Shown here in pieces: positions 15,985 to 23,613 of a stretch of DNA of 64,000 nucleotides. A program made the translations under genes and the position numbers. The stretch is from Haliscomenobacter hydrossis DSM 1100 (lineage in GTDB: Bacteria > Bacteroidota > Bacteroidia > Chitinophagales > Saprospiraceae). The stretch lies in NCBI RefSeq assembly GCF_000212735.1, contig NC_015510.1, positions 1,240,001 to 1,304,000 on the forward strand, read 5' to 3'. The notes beneath the pieces are model-generated. The model worked only from the letters and a program-made list of their open reading frames with translations, had not been told where the DNA came from and did not search any database. The first letter of the stretch is position 1, and each line of letters opens with the position of its first letter.

Positions 15985-16000
15985 GGACGACCGGGGCTAT
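15985..16000. repeat. 16-bp motif shared with the palindrome at 46.9 kb
   Basis: GGACGACCGGGGCTAT is identical to 46914-46929. In both places an AAAATTCGGGAT-type sequence follows 35-55 bases later, so this appears to be a decayed relative of the large palindrome at 46738-46996. Confidence 0.5.
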
Positions 16001-16055
16001 CAAAATTTAACCACTTTCGCGGTTCGTTCTTTTAAAAATTCGGGATAACGAACGG

Positions 16056-17537
16056 TCAATTGTCTTCCTCATCAAAAAGATCCTCTGAACTCAGCATATC
16101 TGCCAAGGTATCGCGGAAGGTCAATTTGGATTCGACCATATCTTTGCTGACCACCTGGAACTCGGCCAAACCGTGTAGCACCAGCTCCATATAGGTGTAC
16201 ACCTCATCCCCGCTGAGCTGCGGAAGCGTGGCCTCCACGAATTTGCGCAAGCCCGCTACACCTTCCAGTGCCGCGCGGAATTCTTTGTCGCTCATGTCAT
16301 TGAGCAGGTTCACGGCGTGTCCACCGCTGAACCAGGCCCGGATCACGCCGTATGGATCGCGGTCGCGCCCTTTGCGGAGCTTATCCGGGTCGGGGAAATG
16401 ATCGAGGAACAATTTTTTGAAAGCTTTGCCCATCAGGTTGATCGCCACCAGGTACGGGCCTTCTTGTTCTCCTTCGTACACCAATTCCACTTTACCCGTA
16501 ATGGCGGGTACTACGCCCCAGAAATCGGTCAGGCGGGCGATGGTTTTGTTTTCGCGGTTGATCAACAAACGCCGCTCGGCAGTGCTGACCAGGTTTTCAT
16601 AACCCGAAATCGTCAGACGCGCCGACACCCCACTTTTGGAATCGACAAACTCACTATCCCGTGCTTCAAAAGCTACTTGCTCCAGCAAAACCTCCAACAA
16701 ATCGGGGACCTCTACTTTTGCGCGTTGTTCAGCGGTAAGTTTGGCTTCCTGCTTGGTGATGCTGCGGGCAATGTCGATGGTTTTGGGGTAGTGCGTCAGG
16801 ATTTGGCTCTCGATGCGGTCTTTCAGCGGGGTGATGATGCTGCCCCGGTTGGTGTAATCCTCGGGGTTGGCTGTAAAGAGAAACTGGATGTCCAGTGGCA
16901 AACGCAGTTTGAATCCACGAATCTGGATGTCACCCTCCTGCAAAATATTGAACAGGGATACCTGGATCCGCGCCTGCAAATCGGGCAATTCATTGATGAC
17001 AAAAATGCTGCGGTGCGCCCGGGGTACCAGGCCAAAGTGGATCACCCGCTCGTCGGAGTAAGCCATTTTAAGGGTAGCCGCTTTGATGGGGTCTACATCG
17101 CCAATGAGGTCGGCGACACTCACATCGGGGGTAGCCAGTTTTTCCACGTAGCGCTCGTCGCGGTGCAACCATTCAACGGGGGTAGCATCGCCCATTTCGG
17201 CAATCAAGTCTTTGGCGTAACGAGAAATGGGGTTGAGTGGGTCGTCGTTCAGTTCACTACCTCCTACCACCGGAATGTACTCGTCCAGCAGCTTGACCAA
17301 GAGCCGCGCAATACGGGTTTTGGCCTGCCCACGCAAACCCAACAACAAGATATTGTGCCGCGACAATACAGCGCGCTCAATGTCTGGCAAAACGGTATCT
17401 TCAAACCCGAGTACGCCCTCAAAAATCGTTTCCCGTTTTTTGAGTTTTTCGATCAGATTGGCCCGGAGTTCTGCTTTTACCGATTTGGGTTGATAACCGC
17501 TGGCTTTTAAAGCCCCTAAAGTAGTAATGGAATTCAT
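16056..17537 (-). CDS. MoxR/ChlI-type AAA+ ATPase
   Basis: The 493-residue protein is a helix-2-insert AAA+ ATPase resembling magnesium-chelatase ChlI and MoxR proteins. Its P-loop variant is LLLGLRGQAKTRIARLL near residues 64-80. Walker B/sensor elements are in SIFVINELPDLQARIQ and FLFTANPEDYTNRGSI, with the arginine-finger region in PLKDRIESQI. Such ATPases work as chaperones, usually with a VWA-domain partner, but none is adjacent here. The start is 28 bases from copy B of the MITE and the stop 83 bases from copy A. The gene is therefore bracketed by the two elements, and its 5' leader may include one. Confidence 0.85.
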   Translation of the reverse strand: MNSITTLGALKASGYQPKSVKAELRANLIEKLKKRETIFEGVLGFEDTVLPDIERAVLSRHNILLLGLRGQAKTRIARLLVKLLDEYIPVVGGSELNDDPLNPISRYAKDLIAEMGDATPVEWLHRDERYVEKLATPDVSVADLIGDVDPIKAATLKMAYSDERVIHFGLVPRAHRSIFVINELPDLQARIQVSLFNILQEGDIQIRGFKLRLPLDIQFLFTANPEDYTNRGSIITPLKDRIESQILTHYPKTIDIARSITKQEAKLTAEQRAKVEVPDLLEVLLEQVAFEARDSEFVDSKSGVSARLTISGYENLVSTAERRLLINRENKTIARLTDFWGVVPAITGKVELVYEGEQEGPYLVAINLMGKAFKKLFLDHFPDPDKLRKGRDRDPYGVIRAWFSGGHAVNLLNDMSDKEFRAALEGVAGLRKFVEATLPQLSGDEVYTYMELVLHGLAEFQVVSKDMVESKLTFRDTLADMLSSEDLFDEEDN

Positions 17538-17565
17538 CTGTATGGAAGCGTTTAGAGCTTGTCTT

Positions 17566-17724
17566 AGGGACGGAAAAAAAATAAAGTTACATTCTGACTG
17601 GGCTCTTTTTTGATTTTGCTGCGTTACTCGTCAGTTGCGTAGGCTGGCTATGCGCCTTCCTCGTGCCTTGCCAAATCAAAAAATAGCCGAGTCAACTTTG
17701 TAACTTTATTTCTTTTCCGCCCCT
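17566..17724. mobile_element. MITE-like element, copy B
   Basis: This 159-bp element runs from AGGGACGGAAAAAAAATAAA to its inverse, TTTATTTCTTTTCCGCCCCT. It is collinear with copy A at 15813-15972, including the core CTGCGTTACTC...GGCTATGCGCCTTCCTCG. Its ends are better preserved than those of copy A. It ends 29 bases before the MoxR gene start on the minus strand. The rest of the gap to 17876 shows no gene. Confidence 0.75.
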
Positions 17725-17875
17725 TGGAAGAAACTAAAACGATTGAAAATCGATATAGTTTTGCCGCCAGTCTAAACAAACGACATTTCTGTACCAAAAA
17801 CATTAATTTTGAGCGTTCTTGAACGAAATAAAAGTGTTGTTGTTCACAGCAGCACTGCATACAAACCTAACTGAC

Positions 17876-18610
17876 ATGAAAAAACTGATTTTTGGATTGC
17901 TTTTCTCCGCTTGTTTTCTACTCACGGGCTGTATCGACATTGTAGAAGAAATGACCTTGAACAAAAACGGAAAAGGTATCTATACTTTTACCATCGATAT
18001 GAGTTCCGTTTTGCAACTGGCGTCCATGAAAGACCTGATGAACCAGGCCGGTGCCGATGAAGAAGCCCAAAAGAAACTGGGCGTGGACAAAATGGAAAAA
18101 GATACCACGATCTACTTCAAAGACATGCCTGCCGAATTGCGGGCCGAAACGGGTAATCCTGACTTTTGGAAAAAAGCCCAAATGAACATGAAGATGAGCG
18201 AAAAAGACAAAAAGCTCGTCATGCAAATGCGCCTCGATTTTGACAAAATTGAAGACATCGAGTTCTTCTTCAAAAACTTGACCAAAGTCATGAAAGAAGG
18301 TGCTGGTGAACTTGGCGGGATGCCCACCGAGGGCCTCGCTCCTACTGCAGTCGCTTTCAAGTTGGCCAAAAAATCGCTGACCCGCTTGCCCACGCCCAAA
18401 GCCGAAAATGCCCCAAGTGGTGAAGACCTCGAAATGATGAAAATGTTCCTGGGAACGGCCAAATACAAAACGATTTACAACCTGCCCAACCGCGTCAAAA
18501 AGACCAAAATTGCCAACGCCAAAATCGACGGCAATACCGTAACCGTTGAAAACTCCATGCTCGATATTATGGAGGGGAAAGCGAAACTGGATGGGGAAAT
18601 TTCTTTTTAA
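17876..18610 (+). CDS. Lipoprotein of unknown function
   Basis: From ATG 17876 the protein is 244 residues and has a lipoprotein signal (KKLIFGLLFSACFLLTGC, Cys at residue 19). The mature part starts IDIVEEMTLNKNGKGIYTFTIDMS, a pattern seen in Bacteroidota lipoproteins with a LolA-like or DUF-type beta sandwich. It is very rich in Lys and Met (MNMKMSEKDKKLVMQM). An upstream in-frame ATG at 17819 adds residues without signal character. It probably forms an operon with the gene at 18710, but a repeat separates them. Function unknown. Confidence 0.8.
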   Translation: MKKLIFGLLFSACFLLTGCIDIVEEMTLNKNGKGIYTFTIDMSSVLQLASMKDLMNQAGADEEAQKKLGVDKMEKDTTIYFKDMPAELRAETGNPDFWKKAQMNMKMSEKDKKLVMQMRLDFDKIEDIEFFFKNLTKVMKEGAGELGGMPTEGLAPTAVAFKLAKKSLTRLPTPKAENAPSGEDLEMMKMFLGTAKYKTIYNLPNRVKKTKIANAKIDGNTVTVENSMLDIMEGKAKLDGEISF

Positions 18611-18706
18611 GGGTTCGTGGGTTCGTGGGTTTGAAGGTTCGTGGGTTTGCCCGCTGCTACCTGGAGCCTCCGAACCCCCGAACTTCCGAACCTTCGAACC
18701 TTTTTT
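18611..18706. repeat. GGTTCG/CGAACC inverted repeat, copy 3
   Basis: GGGTTCGTGGGTTCGTGGGT units are followed, after a short unique spacer, by CCGAACCCCCGAACTTCCGA units. This is the third array of the same make-up within 4.5 kb, again placed exactly between two genes. Confidence 0.7.
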
Positions 18707-18709
18707 AAC

Positions 18710-19132
18710 ATGATCGACCGACTGAAAAAAGCCTTCCAAGAGGCCTCCGATGCCATCGTAGAACAAGCGGGTAGTTTTGGTGAAAACGCCAAAGAACGCG
18801 GCTATCAACTCATTGAAGAGTGGTTGCGCATTTTTCCGCGCATGCAGGCTTATGGCCTCGAAATGGTCAATTTTTCCTTGACGGTGGCCCTGAGCCCATC
18901 ATTGGAAGTGGAGATGCGCGGCAGACACGAGGATTTCACCCCCGAAAAAGTGGAGCAAATTCTCAAAGAAAGCAAAGGGAATACGGCGATGGTATCGGTT
19001 TTTACCACCGTCAAAAGTACCTATACCTTGTACAAAAGCACGGGTAACCCCTTGAGTGATCCGCTGATCATCCGCCTGAAGATTAAAATTACGCCGGAGA
19101 TAAAGGTAACGATTGGGCAGGCCTGGACGTAG
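18710..19132 (+). CDS. Hypothetical protein, 140 aa
   Basis: From ATG 18710 the product has no signal peptide. The first 45 residues form an amphipathic helical region (MIDRLKKAFQEASDAIVEQ ... NAKERGYQLIEEW). Then comes a beta-rich part with two clear strands (MVNFSLTVALSPSLEVEMRG and IIRLKIKITPEIKVTIGQAW). It follows the lipoprotein gene on the same strand. I do not recognise it. The gene ends 35 bases before a group II intron that is inserted in a palindrome on the opposite strand. Confidence 0.65.
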   Translation: MIDRLKKAFQEASDAIVEQAGSFGENAKERGYQLIEEWLRIFPRMQAYGLEMVNFSLTVALSPSLEVEMRGRHEDFTPEKVEQILKESKGNTAMVSVFTTVKSTYTLYKSTGNPLSDPLIIRLKIKITPEIKVTIGQAWT

Positions 19133-19167
19133 CCCAGCCTGAGAGATGATTTCACCACAGATGGCCA

Positions 19168-21093
19168 GTAGAGTAGAGAGAAGCGGCGCTGCCGCTTCTC
19201 CCCCTCGTCAATCCGTACGTGCGGTTTTCCCGCATACGGCTTTCCTATGAACTTCTTCATGAGCTTTCACAGGCGAACTCCTCCGGAAGTGTATTTCGTC
19301 GGGTCGATTAGTCCATACTTTTCGACTAATGCCTCAAAGGCTCTTTGTCCATAAAGCCTACACTTCCGTTGACTCTTGCGGTTATAGTAACGGTTCAGTC
19401 GCTCTTGCAGGTAGTGCCGTAACCGTCTTTTGCTCACCGCTGGATAGCTCACCCCTTTGATGTCAAAGTAGTTCAACCATCCCCGTAATAGCTTATTCAG
19501 GTCTTCGCTCACTTGTTCTCCCTTGTAGTGACCATGTGCTTCAAGATATGTATCAATCTTGTCTCGGATCTTTTGCTCCGATTTCTGACTTGGAATGATG
19601 TTCCAGTAGCGTTTGTTACGATCCCATAAATCCTTGTCGTAGCGGATGGTGAACCCTAAAAAGTCAAAGCTCTCCGCTTTTGCTTCATCCGTTCGGGTTT
19701 TCTGCTCATTCAAGCTTAATCCCATTCGACTTAGCAAGCTTTTGAGCTGCTCCTTCACCTGTTCTCCGATCTGTTTGCCCATTAACACAAAATCATCTGC
19801 ATACCGTACTATCTTCACTCCACCTTGGTAAAACAAACTCTTCGGATTGTTCACGATCCGATCTAATAGGTTCAGGTATATATTGGCCAGTAAGGGCGAG
19901 ATCACGCCCCCTTGTGGTGTCCCTACTTTGTTCTTCTTACCCCCTTTAAACTGTCCATCCTCGTATATCGGCGCTTTCAACCATTGACCGATTAAGTCCA
20001 ATATCCGTCCGTCACTGATCCGCTCTTTTAGCCCAATCAGCAGTTTATCGTGTGGTATCGTATCAAAGTATTTACTCAAGTCCGCATCCAATACTTCACT
20101 CTTCCCTTCCTGTAGATAACCCTTGATCGCTCCTAGTGCATCCCCAGAACTGCGTTCTGGCCGGAACCCATAGGAACTTTCCTCAAAGTCCGCTTCAAAG
20201 ATCGGTTCTATTAGTAGTTTACATGCTGTCTGTACTATCCGGTCTCTAACTGTCGGTATCCCTAATGGCCGTTCTCCTCCGTTCGCTTTCGGGATCATTA
20301 CCCGTTTTACTGCTTGCGCCCGGTAGCGTTTCGTCCTTAGTTCTTCCCCTAGTTCCTCCAAATAGTTCTCCACGCCGCCTTGCTCAATATCATTTATGCT
20401 GATCCCGTCTATGCCGGGGGAGCCTTGGTTGGCTTTTACTGCCTTCCACGCAACGCTCAACATATGTTTTTGAAACACCTTGTCGTATAGCACGTAAAAC
20501 TTATACCCCTTGTCCTGCTTGGCTTTTTGGTATAGCTTGCATTGTAACGAAAATACCCTTTCCGCATCGCTCATCTCCCATTTCTTCTTCCCGAATAGTG
20601 GCAGTTCTCCCTCCGCTCCGTCTTTCTGATGATACTTGTTTCTCAATTTTGACTGGTCTTCCATTTTGCAAGTTTTGTTCATAGTAATGCCCCTTCGCTC
20701 CTCCCGCTTTTACCTTTTCGGGGATCAGCACTAATATGGGCATCTCCGACTCCCTCGGCAGGGTTGGATATCCCTCCGTTAGGGTCTCCCACGTTCATGC
20801 GGCACCTTTGATGGACACGCAACATTATTTTTACCCCGGGTAGCCCCCTTTGTGCACTTTGCCGATGCTTCCATTGGGGTGGCAGGTTTCATCCAATCTG
20901 GCAGACTGACCACTACCAACAGTGTAACGAGGCCTAACTAATGCAGCTTATCCATCTCGTTAGTGCGAGCTCTTGTCATTTCGTTTCCTCCACAACAATC
21001 GCACCTCCTTCAAGCTGATCGGCATCTTGGCTCGTGTGGTTCTTGCATCCACATAGGTTTTATTTTATATTTACCGCACGCCTCGTGGCGCAC
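19168..21093 (-). mobile_element. Group II intron (1.93 kb) with reverse transcriptase
   Basis: Boundaries are read from the host sequence. The minus strand changes from AATCTG to GTGCGCC (5' intron start, GTGYG type) at 21093/21094, and from CTCTAC to TGGCCATC at 19168/19167. Removing the intron rejoins AATCTG-TGGCCATC, which is exactly the uninterrupted sequence of the other palindrome arm at 21137-21152. Domain V is visible as AGCCGTATGCGGG-AAAA-CCGCACGTACGG, followed by a domain VI stem (GGGAGAAGCGG/CCGCTTCTC). The 5' part (20683-21093) carries the structured RNA domains and holds no other gene. Confidence 0.9.
19267..20682 (-). CDS. ltrA: Group II intron reverse transcriptase/maturase
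   Basis: The 471-residue intron-encoded protein has the RT blocks in order: GSPGIDGISI, MIPKANGGERPLGIPTVRDRI, SYGFRPERSSGDAL, DADLSKYFDTIPHDKLL, TPQGGVISPLLANIYLNLLD, then the active site VRYADDFVL and SLNEQKTRT. A maturase/thumb region (LLRGWLNYFDI) follows. The protein ends soon after, with no zinc HNH endonuclease domain, so mobility would need replication-fork or other priming. It lies inside the intron RNA in the same strand and looks intact. Confidence 0.96.
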   Translation of the reverse strand: MNKTCKMEDQSKLRNKYHQKDGAEGELPLFGKKKWEMSDAERVFSLQCKLYQKAKQDKGYKFYVLYDKVFQKHMLSVAWKAVKANQGSPGIDGISINDIEQGGVENYLEELGEELRTKRYRAQAVKRVMIPKANGGERPLGIPTVRDRIVQTACKLLIEPIFEADFEESSYGFRPERSSGDALGAIKGYLQEGKSEVLDADLSKYFDTIPHDKLLIGLKERISDGRILDLIGQWLKAPIYEDGQFKGGKKNKVGTPQGGVISPLLANIYLNLLDRIVNNPKSLFYQGGVKIVRYADDFVLMGKQIGEQVKEQLKSLLSRMGLSLNEQKTRTDEAKAESFDFLGFTIRYDKDLWDRNKRYWNIIPSQKSEQKIRDKIDTYLEAHGHYKGEQVSEDLNKLLRGWLNYFDIKGVSYPAVSKRRLRHYLQERLNRYYNRKSQRKCRLYGQRAFEALVEKYGLIDPTKYTSGGVRL

Positions 21094-21195
21094 CAGATTA
21101 ACACAGATTTTTTCGTCATATCTATAAAATCTGTGTGAATCTGTGGCCATCTGTGGTGAAAAAGATCCGCCGCAGGCGGGTGCTAAACTTTTACC

Positions 21196-21714
21196 CTATT
21201 TTAAAGACTCCAAATGGCCCAAATGGTGCCGACTGTGCCAATGGTACAAGGCCAACACCTTGCTCAAGGGATTTTTTACTGTTCCGAATTGCGGATGGTA
21301 GTACCCTTGGTTTTCCCAATCCTTGATCTCGCGCAGAATGCACACCCAACGCTCGTGGACGCTTTCAAGTATGCGCAAAGACACTTCAATCGGGAGTTTC
21401 GAATCCGGCAATTCTGCCCACTTAGCTTCCATATAAGGTTTGATGGTCGGGTACTCCTCGGTGAGTACCAACTTAAAACGAATGTAGGCATTCATGTGGC
21501 TATCGGCCACGTGGTGGATCACCTGACGCCCCGTCCAACCATCTGGACGGTACGGCGTATCCAATTGGATTTCACTAAGGGATTCCGCCGTAGCGCGAAA
21601 AATTTTGGGAAACCCGGCCAGGTAATCGATCCATTCAGTGATCATTGAAGCGGTGATGGTTTCAGGTTTGCTGAATTTACCCACAGGGTATTGGAGTGAG
21701 GTTAAATCGGACAT
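21196..21714 (-). CDS. DinB-family metal-dependent hydrolase/thiol transferase (YfiT-like)
   Basis: The 172-residue protein matches the YfiT/BstA branch of the DinB four-helix fold. It has the N-terminal LQYPVGKF opening, the metal-binding histidine in [19 protein letters not shown] (residues near 65-80) and the pair of histidines in [12 protein letters not shown] near the C-terminus. These three-histidine proteins bind a divalent metal; relatives transfer bacillithiol or act as hydrolases. It is monocistronic, convergent with nothing, and close to the palindrome right arm. Confidence 0.88.
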   Translation of the reverse strand: MSDLTSLQYPVGKFSKPETITASMITEWIDYLAGFPKIFRATAESLSEIQLDTPYRPDGWTGRQVIHHVADSHMNAYIRFKLVLTEEYPTIKPYMEAKWAELPDSKLPIEVSLRILESVHERWVCILREIKDWENQGYYHPQFGTVKNPLSKVLALYHWHSRHHLGHLESLK

Positions 21715-21907
21715 AAGTTTGAGTTAGGTGTTGGGGGTGTCCCTCGCGGATACCCTCTTGAATAGAAAAAAACGATACCAAAAGAAAATAAGTTGATCGA
21801 ATCCAGTCATCAAATCCAGATTTTTTCAAAAAATGATTTTTAATTGTTGTAAAAAATCAATAGCCAGTCCTAAATTGCAGCAATAGTCACCTTTATCCCC
21901 ATTTAAC

Positions 21908-23374
21908 ATGCCTCTTTCATGGACTTCCATCAATGGTTTATTCCTTAGCATAGCCCTCCTGAGCGCAATATTGGCACCCGTATGGCAGTACAAACGGGTC
22001 AATCAATTTTCACTTTGGATCATCATTTTGGCGGGTTTTACGCTGCGACTCATCCCTGCCCAAGATGTCTTTTTGCACGAGTGGGATGAACGATTTCATG
22101 CCCTGGTGGCCAAAAATATGGGCGAAAATCCACTGGCACCAAGCCTTTACCAGCACCCTGTACTTGATTACAATTACCAGAACTGGACGGCCAATCACAT
22201 TTGGTTGCACAAACAACCCCTGGCGTTATGGATCATACATGTTTCATTGCAGTGTTTTGGGCTGAATGCGTTGGCCGTACGCCTGCCTTCGGTCATTATG
22301 TCCGTATGCTGCATCTGGTTTACTTTCCTGATTTGCAAGCTCCTTTTTAAGGACGAAAAAACGGCGATATTGGCTGCGTTTCTCCAGGCCATCAACGGCT
22401 TCCTGATTGAAAATGCGGTGGGTAGAATCCCCACCGATCATGTTGATGCGCAGTTCCTTTTTTTCACAGAATTGAGTGCCTTGTTGATTTGTCTATATGC
22501 CAAACAAGCAAAATTCTGGCTTTTGATGGGTATCGGTATTGCCCTGGGGCTATCCATTTTAACCAAGTGGCTGACCGGGTTGTTCGTTTTACCACTTTTT
22601 GGATTGTTGATGTGGGGGCGTCAAGCATTGGGCAGGTTGGTCTTCAGCGGGGCGGTCATTGGTATAGTGGCGACACTACTTGCTTTGCCTTGGCAGGTGT
22701 ACATTCTCGAGCATTTCCCCCAAGAAGCGCTGTGGGAGTACAACTACAATTCCAGGCACCTTTTTGAGGCCATTGAAGGCCATGATGGTGAATGGTACTA
22801 TCACCTATTTAAGGCCCGAATGATCTGGAATGAATTGGTTTATTTGCCTTTTCTCTGGTTACTTTACGAGGCATGGCGCTCAAAAAATCGAGCGCATTAT
22901 TTTCTACTGGCCTGGATATTGATTCCCTACCTGTTCTTTTCAATGGTACACACCAAGATGACGGGCTACATCATCATTTGTGCCCCGGCCGTTTTTATTG
23001 CTATGGCGCTTTTTGTACAAAAAATGGTCAGCTACTCCCCGAATTGGGGCAGGGCACTTGCCGTGCTTATGCTTGCCCTCTCTATCCGCTATTGTATCGA
23101 ACGGATCAAGCCCTTTGAAGTTGATCCTGCTCAACGAGAGAAGTTGGAACTGGTCCAGAAAATTGACGCTTACGCTCCAAACGCCCATACCGTGGTGTTC
23201 AATTTTCCTCACGCCATTGAGGCCATGTTTTTTACTGAGTGTACCGCCTATTCAACGTTACCTACAGTTGATGAATTATTGGCGCTGCAAGAGAAGGGGT
23301 ATCGGGTTTTGGTGTTTGATGCAGGGGATTTGCCGGAGGGGTATAGGAGACCGAAGATTGAGTTATTTAAGTAG
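21908..23374 (+). CDS. Membrane glycosyltransferase, ArnT/PMT type
   Basis: The 488-residue polytopic protein has about ten membrane helices. The first extracytoplasmic loop contains the HEWDERFHALVAKNMGENPL stretch, including the D-E motif characteristic of lipid-linked sugar glycosyltransferases of the PMT/ArnT (GT-C) fold. A conserved HIWLHKQPLALW follows. It likely moves a sugar from a polyprenyl-phosphate donor to lipid A, glycan or protein. The last 70 residues form a soluble Rossmann-like tail. The stop codon overlaps a decayed hepT fragment on the other strand. Confidence 0.85.
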   Translation: MPLSWTSINGLFLSIALLSAILAPVWQYKRVNQFSLWIIILAGFTLRLIPAQDVFLHEWDERFHALVAKNMGENPLAPSLYQHPVLDYNYQNWTANHIWLHKQPLALWIIHVSLQCFGLNALAVRLPSVIMSVCCIWFTFLICKLLFKDEKTAILAAFLQAINGFLIENAVGRIPTDHVDAQFLFFTELSALLICLYAKQAKFWLLMGIGIALGLSILTKWLTGLFVLPLFGLLMWGRQALGRLVFSGAVIGIVATLLALPWQVYILEHFPQEALWEYNYNSRHLFEAIEGHDGEWYYHLFKARMIWNELVYLPFLWLLYEAWRSKNRAHYFLLAWILIPYLFFSMVHTKMTGYIIICAPAVFIAMALFVQKMVSYSPNWGRALAVLMLALSIRYCIERIKPFEVDPAQREKLELVQKIDAYAPNAHTVVFNFPHAIEAMFFTECTAYSTLPTVDELLALQEKGYRVLVFDAGDLPEGYRRPKIELFK

Positions 23375-23431
23375 GGCTGTAGCTTCTGACTTCAAAACGG
23401 GGAGTTAAAAATGAACTATTTCTCATTTGGC
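23363..23431 (-). pseudogene. hepT 3'-end remnant
   Basis: On the minus strand this reads EIVHF-stop-LPVLKSEATALLK-stop. This lines up with EIVHFHLPVLKSEASALLE at the end of the intact HepT gene at 37339-37671, and about 40 of 47 bases match. The frame is broken by stops and no upstream part is recognisable. It lies in the same orientation as the intact copy, 14 kb away, with the surface-protein and EAD operons between. Confidence 0.6.
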
Positions 23432-23536
23432 AAGTTCAATCCATGCAAAATCTTGGCCAAGAAAAGCAAGAAATTTGGCATCATTGAAATCATAGCATAT
23501 TTAAAAAGGAGCGTCGACAGTTTTGAAATAATCTTA

Positions 23537-23544
23537 TATATTTG
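23537..23544 (+). promoter_or_regulatory. Possible -7 element for the adhesin gene
   Basis: TATATTTG matches TAnnTTTG and lies 69 bases before the proposed ATG at 23614. No convincing -33 TTTG is found 19-20 bases upstream, so the assignment is weak. Confidence 0.35.
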
Positions 23545-23613
23545 TTTGCCATTTAAGGTATGCTATTTTGCTATACCCCACGCGGGGTAAAAAACCTATA
23601 ATTGACCACACTC

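Larger units (their letters stand above)
19148..21163. repeat. Palindrome split by the group II intron
   Basis: Left arm (19150-19167 plus 21094-21111) reads TTTCACCACAGATGGCCA-CAGATTAACACAGATTTT. The right arm (21126-21161) is its complement with one clear mismatch. With the intron spliced out this is a roughly 36-bp stem with a 14-base loop. The flank CAGGCGGGTGCTAAACTTTT at 21173 is repeated at 58311. Confidence 0.8.

Noticed and set aside
16317-17510. Long open frame on the plus strand opposite the MoxR-type gene
   Set aside because: It is the antisense shadow of a clear AAA+ ATPase with intact motifs; composition is unlike a real protein (many Gln, Phe and Val runs) and it has no start context.
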